From positions 459,001 to 523,000 of the forward strand of contig CM060109.1 in the NCBI GenBank assembly GCA_030522415.1: DNA of 64,000 nucleotides, given 5' to 3'. This DNA is from Channallabes apus (taxonomy: Eukaryota; Chordata; Actinopteri; Siluriformes; Clariidae). Shown in pieces: positions 1 to 10,070 of this stretch. The stretch's first letter is position 1. Every line of letters begins with the position of its first letter. The notes under the pieces were generated by a model that had not been told where the DNA came from, did not search any database, and saw nothing but the letters and a program-made list of their open reading frames with translations. A program made the translations under genes and the position numbers.

Positions 1-208
1 TCTGATCATGTTGTCTAGAATCCCACGTACAGTCATTGAATAACCCCTCAGCATAAAGATCCAATGTACTTTAGATAGATGTCATGAACACAAATTTTTA
101 AAACCACCTCCTCATATTTTGACACACTGTCATTAAAATTCCAAAGTCAGCTCCACAAGTTCAACATGTATGTGCCATGCTATAAGCTCCTGAGCATACC
201 TACTGCTT

Positions 209-321
209 CTGTTACACATGGGGAGGGTTAAAATCCAGACATCTGCTCTGTGAGACCACTAATAAGCAACCTTTAAACAACTGTACTAACTCAACAGACA
301 ATCATCAAAATTGTTCATATC
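209..321. repeat. Degenerate spacer subrepeat alpha
   Basis: This block aligns by eye with 578-685 in the same unit: a shared TACACATGG start, a TGAGACCACTA-like core, an AACCTTTAAACAAC versus ACATTTAACCAAC segment, and CAATCATCAAA near the end. It recurs in every unit except the 806-bp one. Confidence 0.65.
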
Positions 322-370
322 AAGTTGTTCTAAGCAAGTAATCAGAAGGAAAACAATTTTCCTTAACGGT

Positions 371-500
371 GCTCAGCACAAAGAAATCATAGGCCATGAC
401 CCAGGTTTGGAACCTAGGGAACTTCAACTGCCGTAAGCGTTGAAAAACCATGCTTGACTCATGAACAGCATAAAAATAATACAACCCAGACATCCAATGG
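371..500. repeat. Degenerate spacer subrepeat, type I
   Basis: It resembles 795-922 in order and content: GCTCAGCA, GAAATCATAG, a CCAGGT word, a TTCAA block, GTTGAAAAA, ATGCTTG, an AGCATAAAAA stretch and AATACAAC. The shorter block at 501-577 matches its middle part. Confidence 0.65.
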
Positions 501-794
501 GAGACTAGGGACCTCCAGGTCCGGAGACTAGGGACCGTCAACTGTCTTATGGGTTGAAGTAACATGCTTGTCTTTTCATGTACACATGGCAGGTCCAAAT
601 CCAAGCATCGTCTCTGAGAGACCACTATTAATCAACATTTAACCAACAGTTGTAACTCAACAACCAATCATCAAATTGCTGCATCTAAAGAGGGAGTTGA
701 AGGGCATGCAGTAAGATGAGATCGTTTGTTGGACTGAAATTTGATTGAACACGTATTCATAATCTTAAACTAGGGGATGAAAGTCGCATCATCC

Positions 795-922
795 GCTCAG
801 CATAATGAAATCATAGCCCGTGGCCCCAGGTCCGGAGACTAGCGACCTTCAATTGACTTAAGAGTTGAAAAAATGCTTGTCTCATGCACAGCATAAAAAA
901 ATAATACAACTTTAGCATCTAG
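795..922. repeat. Degenerate spacer subrepeat, type III, tRNA-Ala upstream flank
   Basis: This is the third related block and forms the immediate 5' flank of tRNA-Ala. Its AT-rich end (about 890-908, ATAAAAAAATAATAC) sits some 25-40 bp upstream of the tRNA, where TATA-like elements can help Pol III initiate; that role is inferred. Confidence 0.6.
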
Positions 923-930
923 TATGCTAA
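912..930 (+). promoter_or_regulatory. Perfect inverted repeat abutting tRNA-Ala
   Basis: TTAGCAT and ATGCTAA form a perfect 7-bp inverted repeat around a 5-nt spacer (CTAGT), ending at the base before the tRNA. It is kept in all tRNA-Ala and truncated tRNA-Ala copies, with one spacer change at about 12711. The left arm is identical to the tRNA-Ala anticodon loop TTAGCAT. Its role is unknown. Confidence 0.6.
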
Positions 931-937
931 GGGGAAT

Positions 938-949
938 TAGCTCAAGTGG
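938..949 (+). promoter_or_regulatory. A box of tRNA-Ala
   Basis: TAGCTCAAGTGG at tRNA positions 8-19 fits the Pol III A-box consensus bound by TFIIIC. It is unchanged in every full and truncated tRNA-Ala copy. Confidence 0.85.
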
Positions 950-981
950 TAGAGCGCTCGCTTAGCATGCGAGAGGTAGCG

Positions 982-992
982 GGATCGATGCC
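982..992 (+). promoter_or_regulatory. B box of tRNA-Ala
   Basis: GGATCGATGCC at tRNA positions 52-62 matches the B box except for A in place of the first T of the usual GGTTC. It is retained in the truncated copies, where the A-to-B distance is 15 bp shorter. Confidence 0.8.
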
Positions 993-1005
993 CGCATTCT
1001 CCAGT

Positions 1006-1025
1006 GTCTCCACACTAGCGGAGAC
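1006..1025 (+). other. Hairpin in the tRNA-Ala 3' trailer
   Basis: GTCTCC and GGAGAC pair around an 8-nt loop, two bases after the tRNA 3' end. It lies inside the predicted primary transcript because the first T-run comes only later. It recurs in all units with tRNA-Ala; one copy (near 51441) has a G-to-T change in the stem. Confidence 0.65.
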
Positions 1026-1038
1026 TGAGGCCTGACTA

Positions 1039-1046
1039 TTTTTTTT
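1039..1046 (+). terminator. Pol III terminator of tRNA-Ala
   Basis: A run of eight T is the first run of four or more after tRNA-Ala, 35 nt beyond its 3' end. It lies between two AGGCCT-type words (the second is AAGCCT in this copy). The run is 8 T in most units and 9 T in some (15466, 36536, 41972, 44683, 47394 and 50105 areas). Confidence 0.8.
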
Positions 1047-1129
1047 AAGCCTGAGTCGCTTATAGCTCTCCGCCATAGCAACAACAAAATTCGAGCAGTT
1101 CAGAAGCAACAAGTTTCTTGCACACATTG

Positions 1130-1133
1130 AAAA
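1130..1133 (-). terminator. Pol III terminator of tRNA-Ile
   Basis: On the - strand, T4 follows the tRNA-Ile 3' end after 10 nt, a typical minimal vertebrate Pol III stop. It lies about 85 bp from the tRNA-Ala terminator, so the convergent transcripts would not overlap if both work. Confidence 0.7.
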
Positions 1134-1154
1134 CCTTTTGGAGTGGCCCGTACG

Positions 1155-1165
1155 GGGATTGAACC
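1155..1165 (-). promoter_or_regulatory. B box of tRNA-Ile
   Basis: GGTTCAATCCC on the - strand, tRNA positions 53-63, is a good B-box match. Confidence 0.85.
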
Positions 1166-1198
1166 CGCGACCTTGGCGTTATTAGCACCACGCTCTAA

Positions 1199-1210
1199 CC
1201 AGCTGAGCTA
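1199..1210 (-). promoter_or_regulatory. A box of tRNA-Ile
   Basis: TAGCTCAGCTGG on the - strand, tRNA positions 8-19, fits the Pol III A box. Confidence 0.85.
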
Positions 1211-1689
1211 ACCGGCCAAGACAGTAAATGTCTGGCTTTTCTCAGATCCTCCATCTGTTAAGGAACATCACCTAGTCCAGTGTTTTCACAAGGGAATAAA
1301 AATCCCACCAACGTTAATATAAGTCCTCTATGAACTAGCCTAGAAGTAATTGACCTTTCCTGCTGGTGGTTCTGATCATGTTGTCTAGAATCCCACATAC
1401 AGTCATTGAATAACCCCTCAGCATAAGGATCCAATGTACTTTAGATAGATGTCATGAACACAAATTTTTAAAACCACGTCCTCATATTTTGACACACTGT
1501 CATTAAAATTCCAAAGTCAGCTCCACAAGTTCAACATGTATGTGCCATGCTATAAGCTCCTGAGCATACCTACTGCTTCTGTTACACATGGGGAGGGTTA
1601 AAATCCAGACATCTGCTCTGTGAGACCACTAATAAGCAACCTTTAAACAACTGTACTAACTCAACAGACAATCATCAAAATTGTTCATA

Positions 1690-2687
1690 TCAAGTTGTTC
1701 TAAGCAAGTAATCAGAAGGAAAACAATTTTCCTTAACGGTGCTCAGCACAAAGAAATCATAGGCCATGACCCAGGTTTGGAACCTAGGGAACTTCAACTG
1801 CCGTAAGCGTTGAAAAACCATGCTTGACTCATGAACAGCATAAAAATAATACAACCCAGACATCCAATGGGAGACTAGGGACCTCCAGGTCCGGAGACTA
1901 GGGACCGTCAACTGTCTTATGGGTTGAAGTAACATGCTTGTCTTTTCATGTACACATGGCAGGTCCAAATCCAAGCATCGTCTCTGAGAGACCACTATTA
2001 ATCAACATTTAACCAACAGTTGTAACTCAACAACCAATCATCAAATTGCTGCATCTAAAGAGGGAGTTGAAGGGCATGCAGTAACTGCAACAACAGTTCA
2101 GAAGCAACAAGTTTCTTGCACACATTGAAAACCTTTTGGAGTGGCCCGTACGGGGATTGAACCCGCGACCTTGGCGTTATTAGCACCACGCTCTAACCAG
2201 CTGAGCTAACCGGCCAAGACAGTAAACGTCTGGCTTTTCTCAGATCCTCCATCTGTTAAGGAACATCACCTAGTCCAGTGTTTTCACAAGGGAATAAAAA
2301 TCCCACCAACGTTAATATAAGTCCTCTATGAACTAGCCTAGAAGTAATTGACCTTTCCTGCTGGTGGTTCTGATCATGTTGTCTAGAATCCCACATACAG
2401 TCATTGAATAACCCCTCAGCATAAGGATCCAATGTACTTTAGATAGATGTCATGAACACAAATTTTTAAAACCACCTCCTCATATTTTGACACACTGTCA
2501 TTAAAATTCCAAAGTCAGCTCCACAAGTTCAACATGTATGTGCCATGCTATAAGCTCCTGAGCATACCTACTGCTTCTGTTACACATGGGGAGGGTTAAA
2601 ATCCAGACATCTGCTCTGTGAGACCACTAATAAGCAACCTTTAAACAACTGTACTAACTCAACAGACAATCATCAAAATTGTTCATA
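1690..2687. repeat. 998-bp deleted unit without tRNA-Ala
   Basis: The spacer runs normally to about 2084 and then jumps to the sequence left of tRNA-Ile. About 372 bp are missing, including the whole tRNA-Ala gene, its 5' flank and its terminator. A short stretch next to the junction (AAAATTCGAG in other units) is also absent, so more than one break or a complex repair is likely. Confidence 0.9.
2142..2215 (-). tRNA. trnai-aau: tRNA-Ile(AAT)
   Basis: Majority sequence. It is the only tRNA left in the 998-bp unit; its convergent tRNA-Ala partner is deleted. Confidence 0.96.
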
Positions 2688-3273
2688 TCAAGTTGTTCTA
2701 AGCAAGTAATCAGAAGGAAAACAATTTTCCTTAACGGTGCTCAGCACAAAGAAATCATAGGCCATGACCCAGGTTTGGAACCTAGGGAACTTCAACTGCC
2801 GTAAGCGTTGAAAAACCATGCTTGACTCATGAACAGCATAAAAATAATACAACCCAGACATCCAATGGGAGACTAGGGACCTCCAGGTCCGGAGACTAGG
2901 GACCGTCAACTGTCTTATGGGTTGAAGTAACATGCTTGTCTTTTCATGTACACATGGCAGGTCCAAATCCAAGCATCGTCTCTGAGAGACCACTATTAAT
3001 CAACATTTAACCAACAGTTGTAACTCAACAACCAATCATCAAATTGCTGCATCTAAAGAGGGAGTTGAAGGGCATGCAGTAAGATGAGATCGTTTGTTGG
3101 ACTGAAATTTGATTGAACACGTATTCATAATCTTAAACTTGGGGATGAAAGTCGCATCATCCGCTCAGCATAATGAAATCATAGCCCGTGGCTCCAGGTC
3201 CGGAGACTAGCGACCTTCAATTGACTTAAGAGTTGAAAAAAATGCTTGTCTCATGCACAGCATAAAAAAATAA

Positions 3274-3303
3274 TACAATACAATACAATACAATACAATA
3301 CAA
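3274..3303. repeat. (TACAA)6 microsatellite
   Basis: Six perfect copies of TACAA lie about 25 bp upstream of the tRNA-Ala start. Other units have a single TACAA here, so this is a local expansion in the AT-rich 5' flank of one gene copy. Confidence 0.95.
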
Positions 3304-3328
3304 AGTACTTTAGCATCTAGTATGCTAA

Positions 3329-3401
3329 GGGGAATTAGCTCAAGTGGTAGAGCGCTCGCTTAGCATGCGAGAGGTAGCGGGATCGATGCCCGCATTCTCC
3401 A
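3329..3401 (+). tRNA. trnaa-agc: tRNA-Ala(AGC)
   Basis: Intact cloverleaf with G51 (paired T stem). The 5' flank carries the TACAA expansion, which pushes the usual AT-rich stretch 30 bp further away. Its tRNA-Ile partner is reduced to a remnant. Confidence 0.96.
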
Positions 3402-3541
3402 GTGTCTCCACACTAGCGGAGACTGAGGCCTGACTATTTTTTTTAGGCCTGAGTCGCTTATAGCGCTCCGCCATAGCAACAACAAAATTCGAGCAGTTCA
3501 GAAGCAACAAGTTTCTTGCACACATTGAAAACCTTTTGGAG

Positions 3542-3552
3542 TGGCCCGTACG
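3542..3552 (-). pseudogene. tRNA-Ile remnant (last 11 nt)
   Basis: Only the 3' acceptor strand and discriminator remain (TGGCCCGTACG on the + strand). The sequence then jumps to CTTTTCTCAG, which in other units lies beyond the tRNA 5' end. About 81 bp are lost, including both promoter boxes, so no product is expected. Confidence 0.93.
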
Positions 3553-4616
3553 CTTTTCTCAGATCCTCCATCTGTTAAGGAACATCACCTAGTCCAGTGT
3601 TTTCACAAGGGAATAAAAATCCCACCAACGTTAATATAAGTCCTCTATGAACTAGCCTAGAAGTAATTGACCTTTCCTGCTGGTGGTTCTGATCATGTTG
3701 TCTAGAATCCCACGTACAGTCATTGAATAACCCCTCAGCATAAGGATCCAATGTACTTTAGATAGATGTCATGAACACAAATTTTTAAAACCACCTCCTC
3801 ATATTTTGACACACTGTCATTAAAATTCCAAAGTCAGCTCCACAAGTTCAACATGTATGTGCCATGCTATAAGCTCCTGAGCATACCTACTGCTTCTGTT
3901 ACACATGGGGAGGGTTAAAATCCAGACATCTGCTCTGTGAGACCACTAATAAGCAACCTTTAAACAACTGTACTAACTCAACAGACAATCATCAAAATTG
4001 TTCATATCAAGTTGTTCTAAGCAAGTAATCAGAAGGAAAACAATTTTCCTTAACGGTGCTCAGCACAAAGAAATCATAGGCCATGACCCAGGTTTGGAAC
4101 CTAGGGAACTTCAACTGCCGTAAGCGTTGAAAAACCATGCTTGACTCATGAACAGCATAAAAATAATACAACCCAGACATCCAATGGGAGACTAGGGACC
4201 TCCAGGTCCGGAGACTAGGGACCGTCAACTGTCTTATGGGTTGAAGTAACATGCTTGTCTTTTCATGTACACATGGCAGGTCCAAATCCAAGCATCGTCT
4301 CTGAGAGACCACTATTAATCAACATTTAACCAACAGTTGTAACTCAACAACCAATCATCAAATTGCTGCATCTAAAGAGGGAGTTGAAGGGCATGCAGTA
4401 AGATGAGATCGTTTGTTGGACTGAAATTTGATTGAACACGTATTCATAATCTTAAACTTGGGGATGAAAGTCGCATCATCCGCTCAGCATAATGAAATCA
4501 TAGCCCGTGGCCCCAGGTCCGGAGACTAGCGACCTTCAATTGACTTAAGAGTTGAAAAAATGCTTGTCTCATGCACAGCATAAAAAATAATACAACTTTA
4601 GCATCTAGTATGCTAA

Positions 4617-4689
4617 GGGGAATTAGCTCAAGTGGTAGAGCGCTCGCTTAGCATGCGAGAGGTAGCGGGATCGATGCCCGCATTCTCCA
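4617..4689 (+). tRNA. trnaa-agc: tRNA-Ala(AGC)
   Basis: Intact, G51 form, in a 1369-bp unit; identical in the gene body to 931-1003. Confidence 0.97.
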
Positions 4690-4829
4690 GTGTCTCCACA
4701 CTAGCGGAGACTGAGGCCTGACTATTTTTTTTAGGCCTGAGTCGCTTATAGCGCTCCGCCATAGCAACAACAAAATTCGAGCAGTTCAGAAGCAACAAGT
4801 TTCTTGCACACATTGAAAACCTTTTGGAG

Positions 4830-4903
4830 TGGCCCGTACGGGGATTGAACCCGCAACCTTGGCGTTATTAGCACCACGCTCTAACCAGCTGAGCTAACCG
4901 GCC
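4830..4903 (-). tRNA. trnai-aau: tRNA-Ile(AAT)
   Basis: Full length with one change, C49 to T in the variable region next to the T stem; no stem is disrupted. Confidence 0.95.
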
Positions 4904-5986
4904 AAGACAGTAAACGACTGGCTTTTCTCAGATCCTCCATCTGTTAAGGAACATCACCTAGTCCAGTGTTTTCACAAGGGAATAAAAATCCCACCAACGT
5001 TAATATAAGTCCTCTATGAACTAGCCTAGAAGTAATTGACCTTACCTGCTGGTGGTTCTGATCATGTTGTCTAGAATCCCACGTACAGTCATTGAATAAC
5101 CCCTCAGCATAAGGATCCAATGTACTTTAGATAGATGTCATGAACACAAATTTTTAAAACCACCTCCTCATATTTTGACACACTGTCATTAAAATTCCAA
5201 AGTCAGCTCCACAAGTTCAACATGTATGTGCCATGCTATAAGCTCCTGAGCATACCTACTGCTTCTGTTACACATGGGGAGGGTTAAAATCCAGACATCT
5301 GCTCTGTGAGACCACTAATAAGCAACCTTTAAACAACTGTACTAACTCAACAGACAATCATCAAAATTGTTCATATCAAGTTGTTCTAAGCAAGTAATCA
5401 GAAGGAAAACAATTTTCCTTAACGGTGCTCAGCACAAAGAAATCATAGGCCATGACCCAGGTTTGGAACCTAGGGAACTTCAACTGCCGTAAGCGTTGAA
5501 AAACCATGCTTGACTCATGAACAGCATAAAAATAATACAACCCAGACATCCAATGGGAGACTAGGGACCTCCAGGTCCGGAGACTAGGGACCGTCAACTG
5601 TCTTATGGGTTGAAGTAACATGCTTGTCTTTTCATGTACACATGGCAGGTCCAAATCCAAGCATCGTCTCTGAGAGACCACTATTAATCAACATTTAACC
5701 AACAGTTGTAACTCAACAACCAATCATCAAATTGCTGCATCTAAAGAGGGAGTTGAAGGGCATGCAGTAAGATGAGATCGTTTGTTGGACTGAAATTTGA
5801 TTGAACACGTATTCATAATCTTAAACTTGGGGATGAAAGTCGCATCATCCGCTCAGCATAATGAAATCATAGCCCGTGGCTCCAGGTCCGGAGACTAGCG
5901 ACCTTCAATTGACTTAAGAGTTGAAAAAATGCTTGTCTCATGCACAGCATAAAAAAATAATACAACTTTAGCATCTAGTATGCTAA

Positions 5987-6059
5987 GGGGAATTAGCTCA
6001 AGTGGTAGAGCGCTCGCTTAGCATGCGAGAGGTAGCGGGATCGATGCCTGCATTCTCCA
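5987..6059 (+). tRNA. trnaa-agc: tRNA-Ala(AGC), T63 variant
   Basis: Intact cloverleaf; C63 is T, giving a G51:U63 wobble in the T stem. The 3' flank lacks 13 bp downstream of the T-run. The trailer hairpin loop has one change (CTAGT for CTAGC). Confidence 0.95.
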
Positions 6060-6186
6060 GTGTCTCCACACTAGTGGAGACTGAGGCCTGACTATTTTTT
6101 TTAGGCCTGAGTCGCTTATAGCAACAACAAAATTCGAGCAGTTCAGAAGCAACAAGTTTCTTGCAAACATTGAAAACCTTTTGGAG

Positions 6187-6260
6187 TGGCCCGTACGGGG
6201 ATTGAACCCGCGACCTTGGCGTTATTAGCACCACGCTCTAACCAGCTGAGCTAACCGGCC
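6187..6260 (-). tRNA. trnai-aau: tRNA-Ile(AAT)
   Basis: Majority sequence, in the 1357-bp unit; the gap to tRNA-Ala is 13 bp shorter than usual. Confidence 0.96.
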
Positions 6261-7343
6261 AAGACAGTAAACGTCTGGCTTTTCTCAGATCCTCCATCTG
6301 TTAAGGAACATCACCTAGTCCAGTGTTTTCACAAGGGAATAAAAATCCCACCAACGTTAATATAAGTCCTCTATGAACTAGCCTAGAAGTAATTGACCTT
6401 TCCTGCTGGTGGTTCTGATCATGTTGTCTAGAATCCCACGTACAGTCATTGAATAACCCCTCAGCATAAAGATCCAATGTACTTTAGATAGATGTCATGA
6501 ACACAAATTTTTAAAACCACCTCCTCATATTTTGACACACTGTCATTAAAATTCCAAAGTCAGCTCCACAAGTTCAACATGTATGTGCCATGCTATAAGC
6601 TCCTGAGCATACCTACTGCTTCTGTTACACATGGGGAGGGTTAAAATCCAGACATCTGCTCTGTGAGACCACTAATAAGCAACCTTTAAACAACTGTACT
6701 AACTCAACAGACAATCATCAAAATTGTTCATATCAAGTTGTTCTAAGCAAGTAATCAGAAGGAAAACAATTTTCCTTAACGGTGCTCAGCACAAAGAAAT
6801 CATAGGCCATGACCCAGGTTTGGAACCTAGGGAACTTCAACTGCCGTAAGCGTTGAAAAACCATGCTTGACTCATGAACAGCATAAAAATAATACAACCC
6901 AGACATCCAATGGGAGACTAGGGACCTCCAGGTCCGGAGACTAGGGACCGTCAACTGTCTTATGGGTTGAAGTAACATGCTTGTCTTTTCATGTACACAT
7001 GGCAGGTCCAAATCCAAGCATCGTCTCTGAGAGACCACTATTAATCAACATTTAACCAACAGTTGTAACTCAACAACCAATCATCAAATTGCTGCATCTA
7101 AAGAGGGAGTTGAAGGGCATGCAGTAAGATGAGATCGTTTGTTGGACTGAAATTTGATTGAACACGTATTCATAATCTTAAACTAGGGGATGAAAGTCGC
7201 ATCATCCGCTCAGCATAATGAAATCATAGCCCGTGGCCCCAGGTCCGGAGACTAGCGACCTTCAATTGACTTAAGAGTTGAAAAAATGCTTGTCTCATGC
7301 ACAGCATAAAAAAATAATACAACTTTAGCATCTAGTATGCTAA

Positions 7344-7416
7344 GGGGAATTAGCTCAAGTGGTAGAGCGCTCGCTTAGCATGCGAGAGGTAGCGGGATCG
7401 ATGCCCGCATTCTCCA
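7344..7416 (+). tRNA. trnaa-agc: tRNA-Ala(AGC)
   Basis: Intact, G51 form. The T8 run is followed by AAGCC as in the first unit, suggesting close descent from that unit type. Confidence 0.97.
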
Positions 7417-7556
7417 GTGTCTCCACACTAGCGGAGACTGAGGCCTGACTATTTTTTTTAAGCCTGAGTCGCTTATAGCTCTCCGCCATAGCAACAACAA
7501 AATTCGAGCAGTTCAGAAGCAACAAGTTTCTTGCACACATTGAAAACCTTTTGGAG

Positions 7557-7630
7557 TGGCCCGTACGGGGATTGAACCCACAACCTTGGCGTTATTAGCA
7601 CCACGCTCTAACCAGCTGAGCTAACCGGCC
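7557..7630 (-). tRNA. trnai-aau: tRNA-Ile(AAT), two changes
   Basis: C49 and C51 are both T. T51 faces G65, so the T stem begins with two consecutive G:U wobbles. Probably still foldable, but the weakest T stem among the full tRNA-Ile copies. Confidence 0.9.
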
Positions 7631-8713
7631 AAGACAGTAAATGACTGGCTTTTCTCAGATCCTCCATCTGTTAAGGAACATCACCTAGTCCAGTGTTTTC
7701 ACAAGGGAATAAAAATCCCACCAACGTTAATATAAGTCCTCTATGAACTAGCCTAGAAGTAATTGACCTTACCTGCTGGTGGTTCTGATCATGTTGTCTA
7801 GAATCCCACGTACAGTCATTGAATAACCCCTCAGCATAAGGATCCAATGTACTTTAGATAGATGTCATGAACACAAATTTTTAAAACCAAATCCTCATAT
7901 TTTGACACACTGTCATTAAAATTCCAAAGTCAGCTCCACAAGTTCAACATGTATGTGCCATGCTATAAGCTCCTGAGCATACCTACTGCTTCTGTTACAC
8001 ATGGGGAGGGTTAAAATCCAGACATCTGCTCTGTGAGACCACTAATAAGCAACCTTTAAACAACTGTACTAACTCAACAGACAATCATCAAAATTGTTCA
8101 TATCAAGTTGTTCTAAGCAAGTAATCAGAAGGAAAACAATTTTCCTTAACGGTGCTCAGCACAAAGAAATCATAGGCCATGACCCAGGTTTGGAACCTAG
8201 GGAACTTCAACTGCCGTAAGCGTTGAAAAACCATGCTTGACTCATGAACAGCATAAAAATAATACAACCCAGACATCCAATGGGAGACTAGGGACCTCCA
8301 GGTCCGGAGACTAGGGACCGTCAACTGTCTTATGGGTTGAAGTAACATGCTTGTCTTTTCATGTACACATGGCAGGTCCAAATCCAAGCATCGTCTCTGA
8401 GAGACCACTATTAATCAACATTTAACCAACAGTTGTAACTCAACAACCAATCATCAAATTGCTGCATCTAAAGAGGGAGTTGAAGGGCATGCAGTAAGAT
8501 GAGATCGTTTGTTGGACTGAAATTTGATTGAACACGTATTCATAATCTTAAACTTGGGGATGAAAGTCGCATCATCCGCTCAGCATAATGAAATCATAGC
8601 CCGTGGCTCCAGGTCCGGAGACTAGCGACCTTCAATTGACTTAAGAGTTGAAAAAATGCTTGTCTCATGCACAGCATAAAAAAATAATACAACTTTAGCA
8701 TCTAGTATGCTAA

Positions 8714-8786
8714 GGGGAATTAGCTCAAGTGGTAGAGCGCTCGCTTAGCATGCGAGAGGTAGCGGGATCGATGCCTGCATTCTCCA
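8714..8786 (+). tRNA. trnaa-agc: tRNA-Ala(AGC), T63 variant
   Basis: Same T63 change and 13-bp flank deletion as the copy at 5987, as expected from the 2727-bp dimer duplication. Confidence 0.95.
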
Positions 8787-8913
8787 GTGTCTCCACACTA
8801 GCGGAGACTGAGGCCTGACTATTTTTTTTAGGCCTGAGTCGCTTATAGCAACAACAATATTCGAGCAGTTCAGAAGCAACAAGTTTCTTGCAAACATTGA
8901 AAACCTTTTGGAG

Positions 8914-8987
8914 TGGCCCATACGGGGATTGAACCCGCGACCTTGGCGTTATTAGCACCACGCTCTAACCAGCTGAGCTAACCGGCC
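8914..8987 (-). tRNA. trnai-aau: tRNA-Ile(AAT), T68 variant
   Basis: C68 is T, changing the acceptor pair G6:C68 to a G:U wobble beside the existing G5:G69 mismatch. The same change recurs from 43433 onward. Confidence 0.93.
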
Positions 8988-10070
8988 AAGACAGTAAACG
9001 TCTGGCTTTTCTCAGATCCTCCATCTGTTAAGGAACATCACCTAGTCCAGTGTTTTCACAAGGGAATAAAAATCCCACCAACGTTAATATAAGTCCTCTA
9101 TGAACTAGCCTAGAAGTAATTGACCTTTCCTGCTGGTGGTTCTGATCATGTTGTCTAGAATCCCACGTACAGTCATTGAATAACCCCTCAGCATAAGGAT
9201 CCAATGTACTTTAGATAGATGTCATGAACACAAATTTTTAAAACCACCTCCTCATATTTTGACACACTGTCATTAAAATTCCAAAGTCAGCTCCACAAGT
9301 TCAACATGTATGTGCCATGCTATAAGCTCCTGAGCATATCTACTGCTTCTGTTACACATGGGGAGGGTTAAAATCCAGACATCTGCTCTGTGAGACCACT
9401 AATAAGCAACCTTTAAACAACTGTACTAACTCAACAGACAATCATCAAAATTGTTCATATCAAGTTGTTCTAAGCAAGTAATCAGAAGGAAAACAATTTT
9501 CCTTAACGGTGCTCAGCACAAAGAAATCATAGGCCATGACCCAGGTATGGAACCTAGGGAACTTCAACTGCCGTAAGCGTTGAAAAACCATGCTTGACTC
9601 ATGAACAGCATAAAAATAATACAACCCAGACATCCAATGGGAGACTAGGGACCTCCAGGTCCGGAGACTAGGGACCGTCAACTGTCTTATGGGTTGAAGT
9701 AACATGCTTGTCTTTTCATGTACACATGGCAGGTCCAAATCCAAGCATCGTCTCTGAGAGACCACTATTAATCAACATTTAACCAACAGTTGTAACTCAA
9801 CAACCAATCATCAAATTGCTGCATCTAAAGAGGGAGTTGAAGGGCATTCCGTAAGATGAGATCGTTTGTTGGACTGAAATTTGATTGAACACGTATTCAT
9901 AATCTTAAACTTGGGGATGAAAGTCGCATCATCCGCTCAGCATAATGAAATCATAGCCCGTGGCTCCAGGTCCGGAGACTAGCGACCTTCAATTGACTTA
10001 AGAGTTGAAAAAATGCTTGTCTCATGCACAGCATAAAAAAATAATACAACTTTAGCATCTAGTATGCTAA

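Larger units (their letters stand above)
1..930. repeat. Spacer between tRNA-Ile and tRNA-Ala (first copy, partial)
   Basis: This A+T-rich spacer recurs between each tRNA-Ile and the next tRNA-Ala; a complete example is 4904-5986. I see no gene in it. It is built from degenerate internal duplications: 209-321 resembles 578-685 (both share an AGACCACTA block and end near CAATCATCAAA), and 371-500, 501-577 and 795-922 resemble one another (shared GGAGACTAG and CATGCTTG words and the AGCATAAAAA block). On the - strand an open frame of 101 codons at 320-625 survives in 47 units, but its own repeats mirror the DNA duplications, so I treat it as chance. Confidence 0.85.
931..1003 (+). tRNA. trnaa-agc: tRNA-Ala(AGC)
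   Basis: The 73-nt gene folds as a standard cloverleaf. The acceptor stem is GGGGAAT/ATTCTCC with the G3:U70 wobble that marks alanine tRNAs for alanyl-tRNA synthetase. The D stem is GCTC/GAGC, the anticodon stem CTCGC/GCGAG, the loop TTAGCAT with anticodon AGC at 34-36, the T stem GCGGG/CCCGC, and the discriminator is A73. CCA is not encoded, as expected in eukaryotes. The T-loop ATCGATG has A54 instead of T54, which I recall in some mammalian tRNA-Ala(AGC) genes. A34 should become inosine through ADAT2/ADAT3, so the tRNA reads GCU, GCC and GCA. A convergent tRNA-Ile lies 140 bp downstream. Confidence 0.97.
1144..1217 (-). tRNA. trnai-aau: tRNA-Ile(AAT)
   Basis: The 74-nt - strand gene folds as a cloverleaf: acceptor GGCCGGT/ACGGGCC, D stem GCTC/GAGC, anticodon stem TGGTG/CGCCA, loop CTAATAA with anticodon AAT, T stem GCGGG/CCCGT, T-loop TTCAATC and discriminator A74. 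The acceptor has one internal G5:G69 mismatch (linear numbering), which I recall in vertebrate tRNA-Ile(AAT) genes. A34 is expected to be deaminated to inosine, so the tRNA decodes AUU, AUC and AUA. This copy has the majority sequence of the array (25 of 42). CCA is not encoded. Confidence 0.97.

Noticed and set aside
320..625. 101-codon open frame on the - strand, present in 47 units with almost no change
   Set aside because: Conservation is that of the repeat unit as a whole. The predicted peptide has internal repeats that mirror the DNA subrepeats, no recognisable domain, and no nearby promoter or poly(A) evidence. Kept only as a note on the spacer.
1004..1060. snRNA or snoRNA gene after tRNA-Ala
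   Set aside because: The hairpin and T-run fit a tRNA trailer; I see no C/D or H/ACA boxes.
942..1127. Open frames of 61-78 codons on the - strand across tRNA-Ala
   Set aside because: They are read antisense through the tRNA gene and its trailer, and their lengths change with the tRNA deletion.
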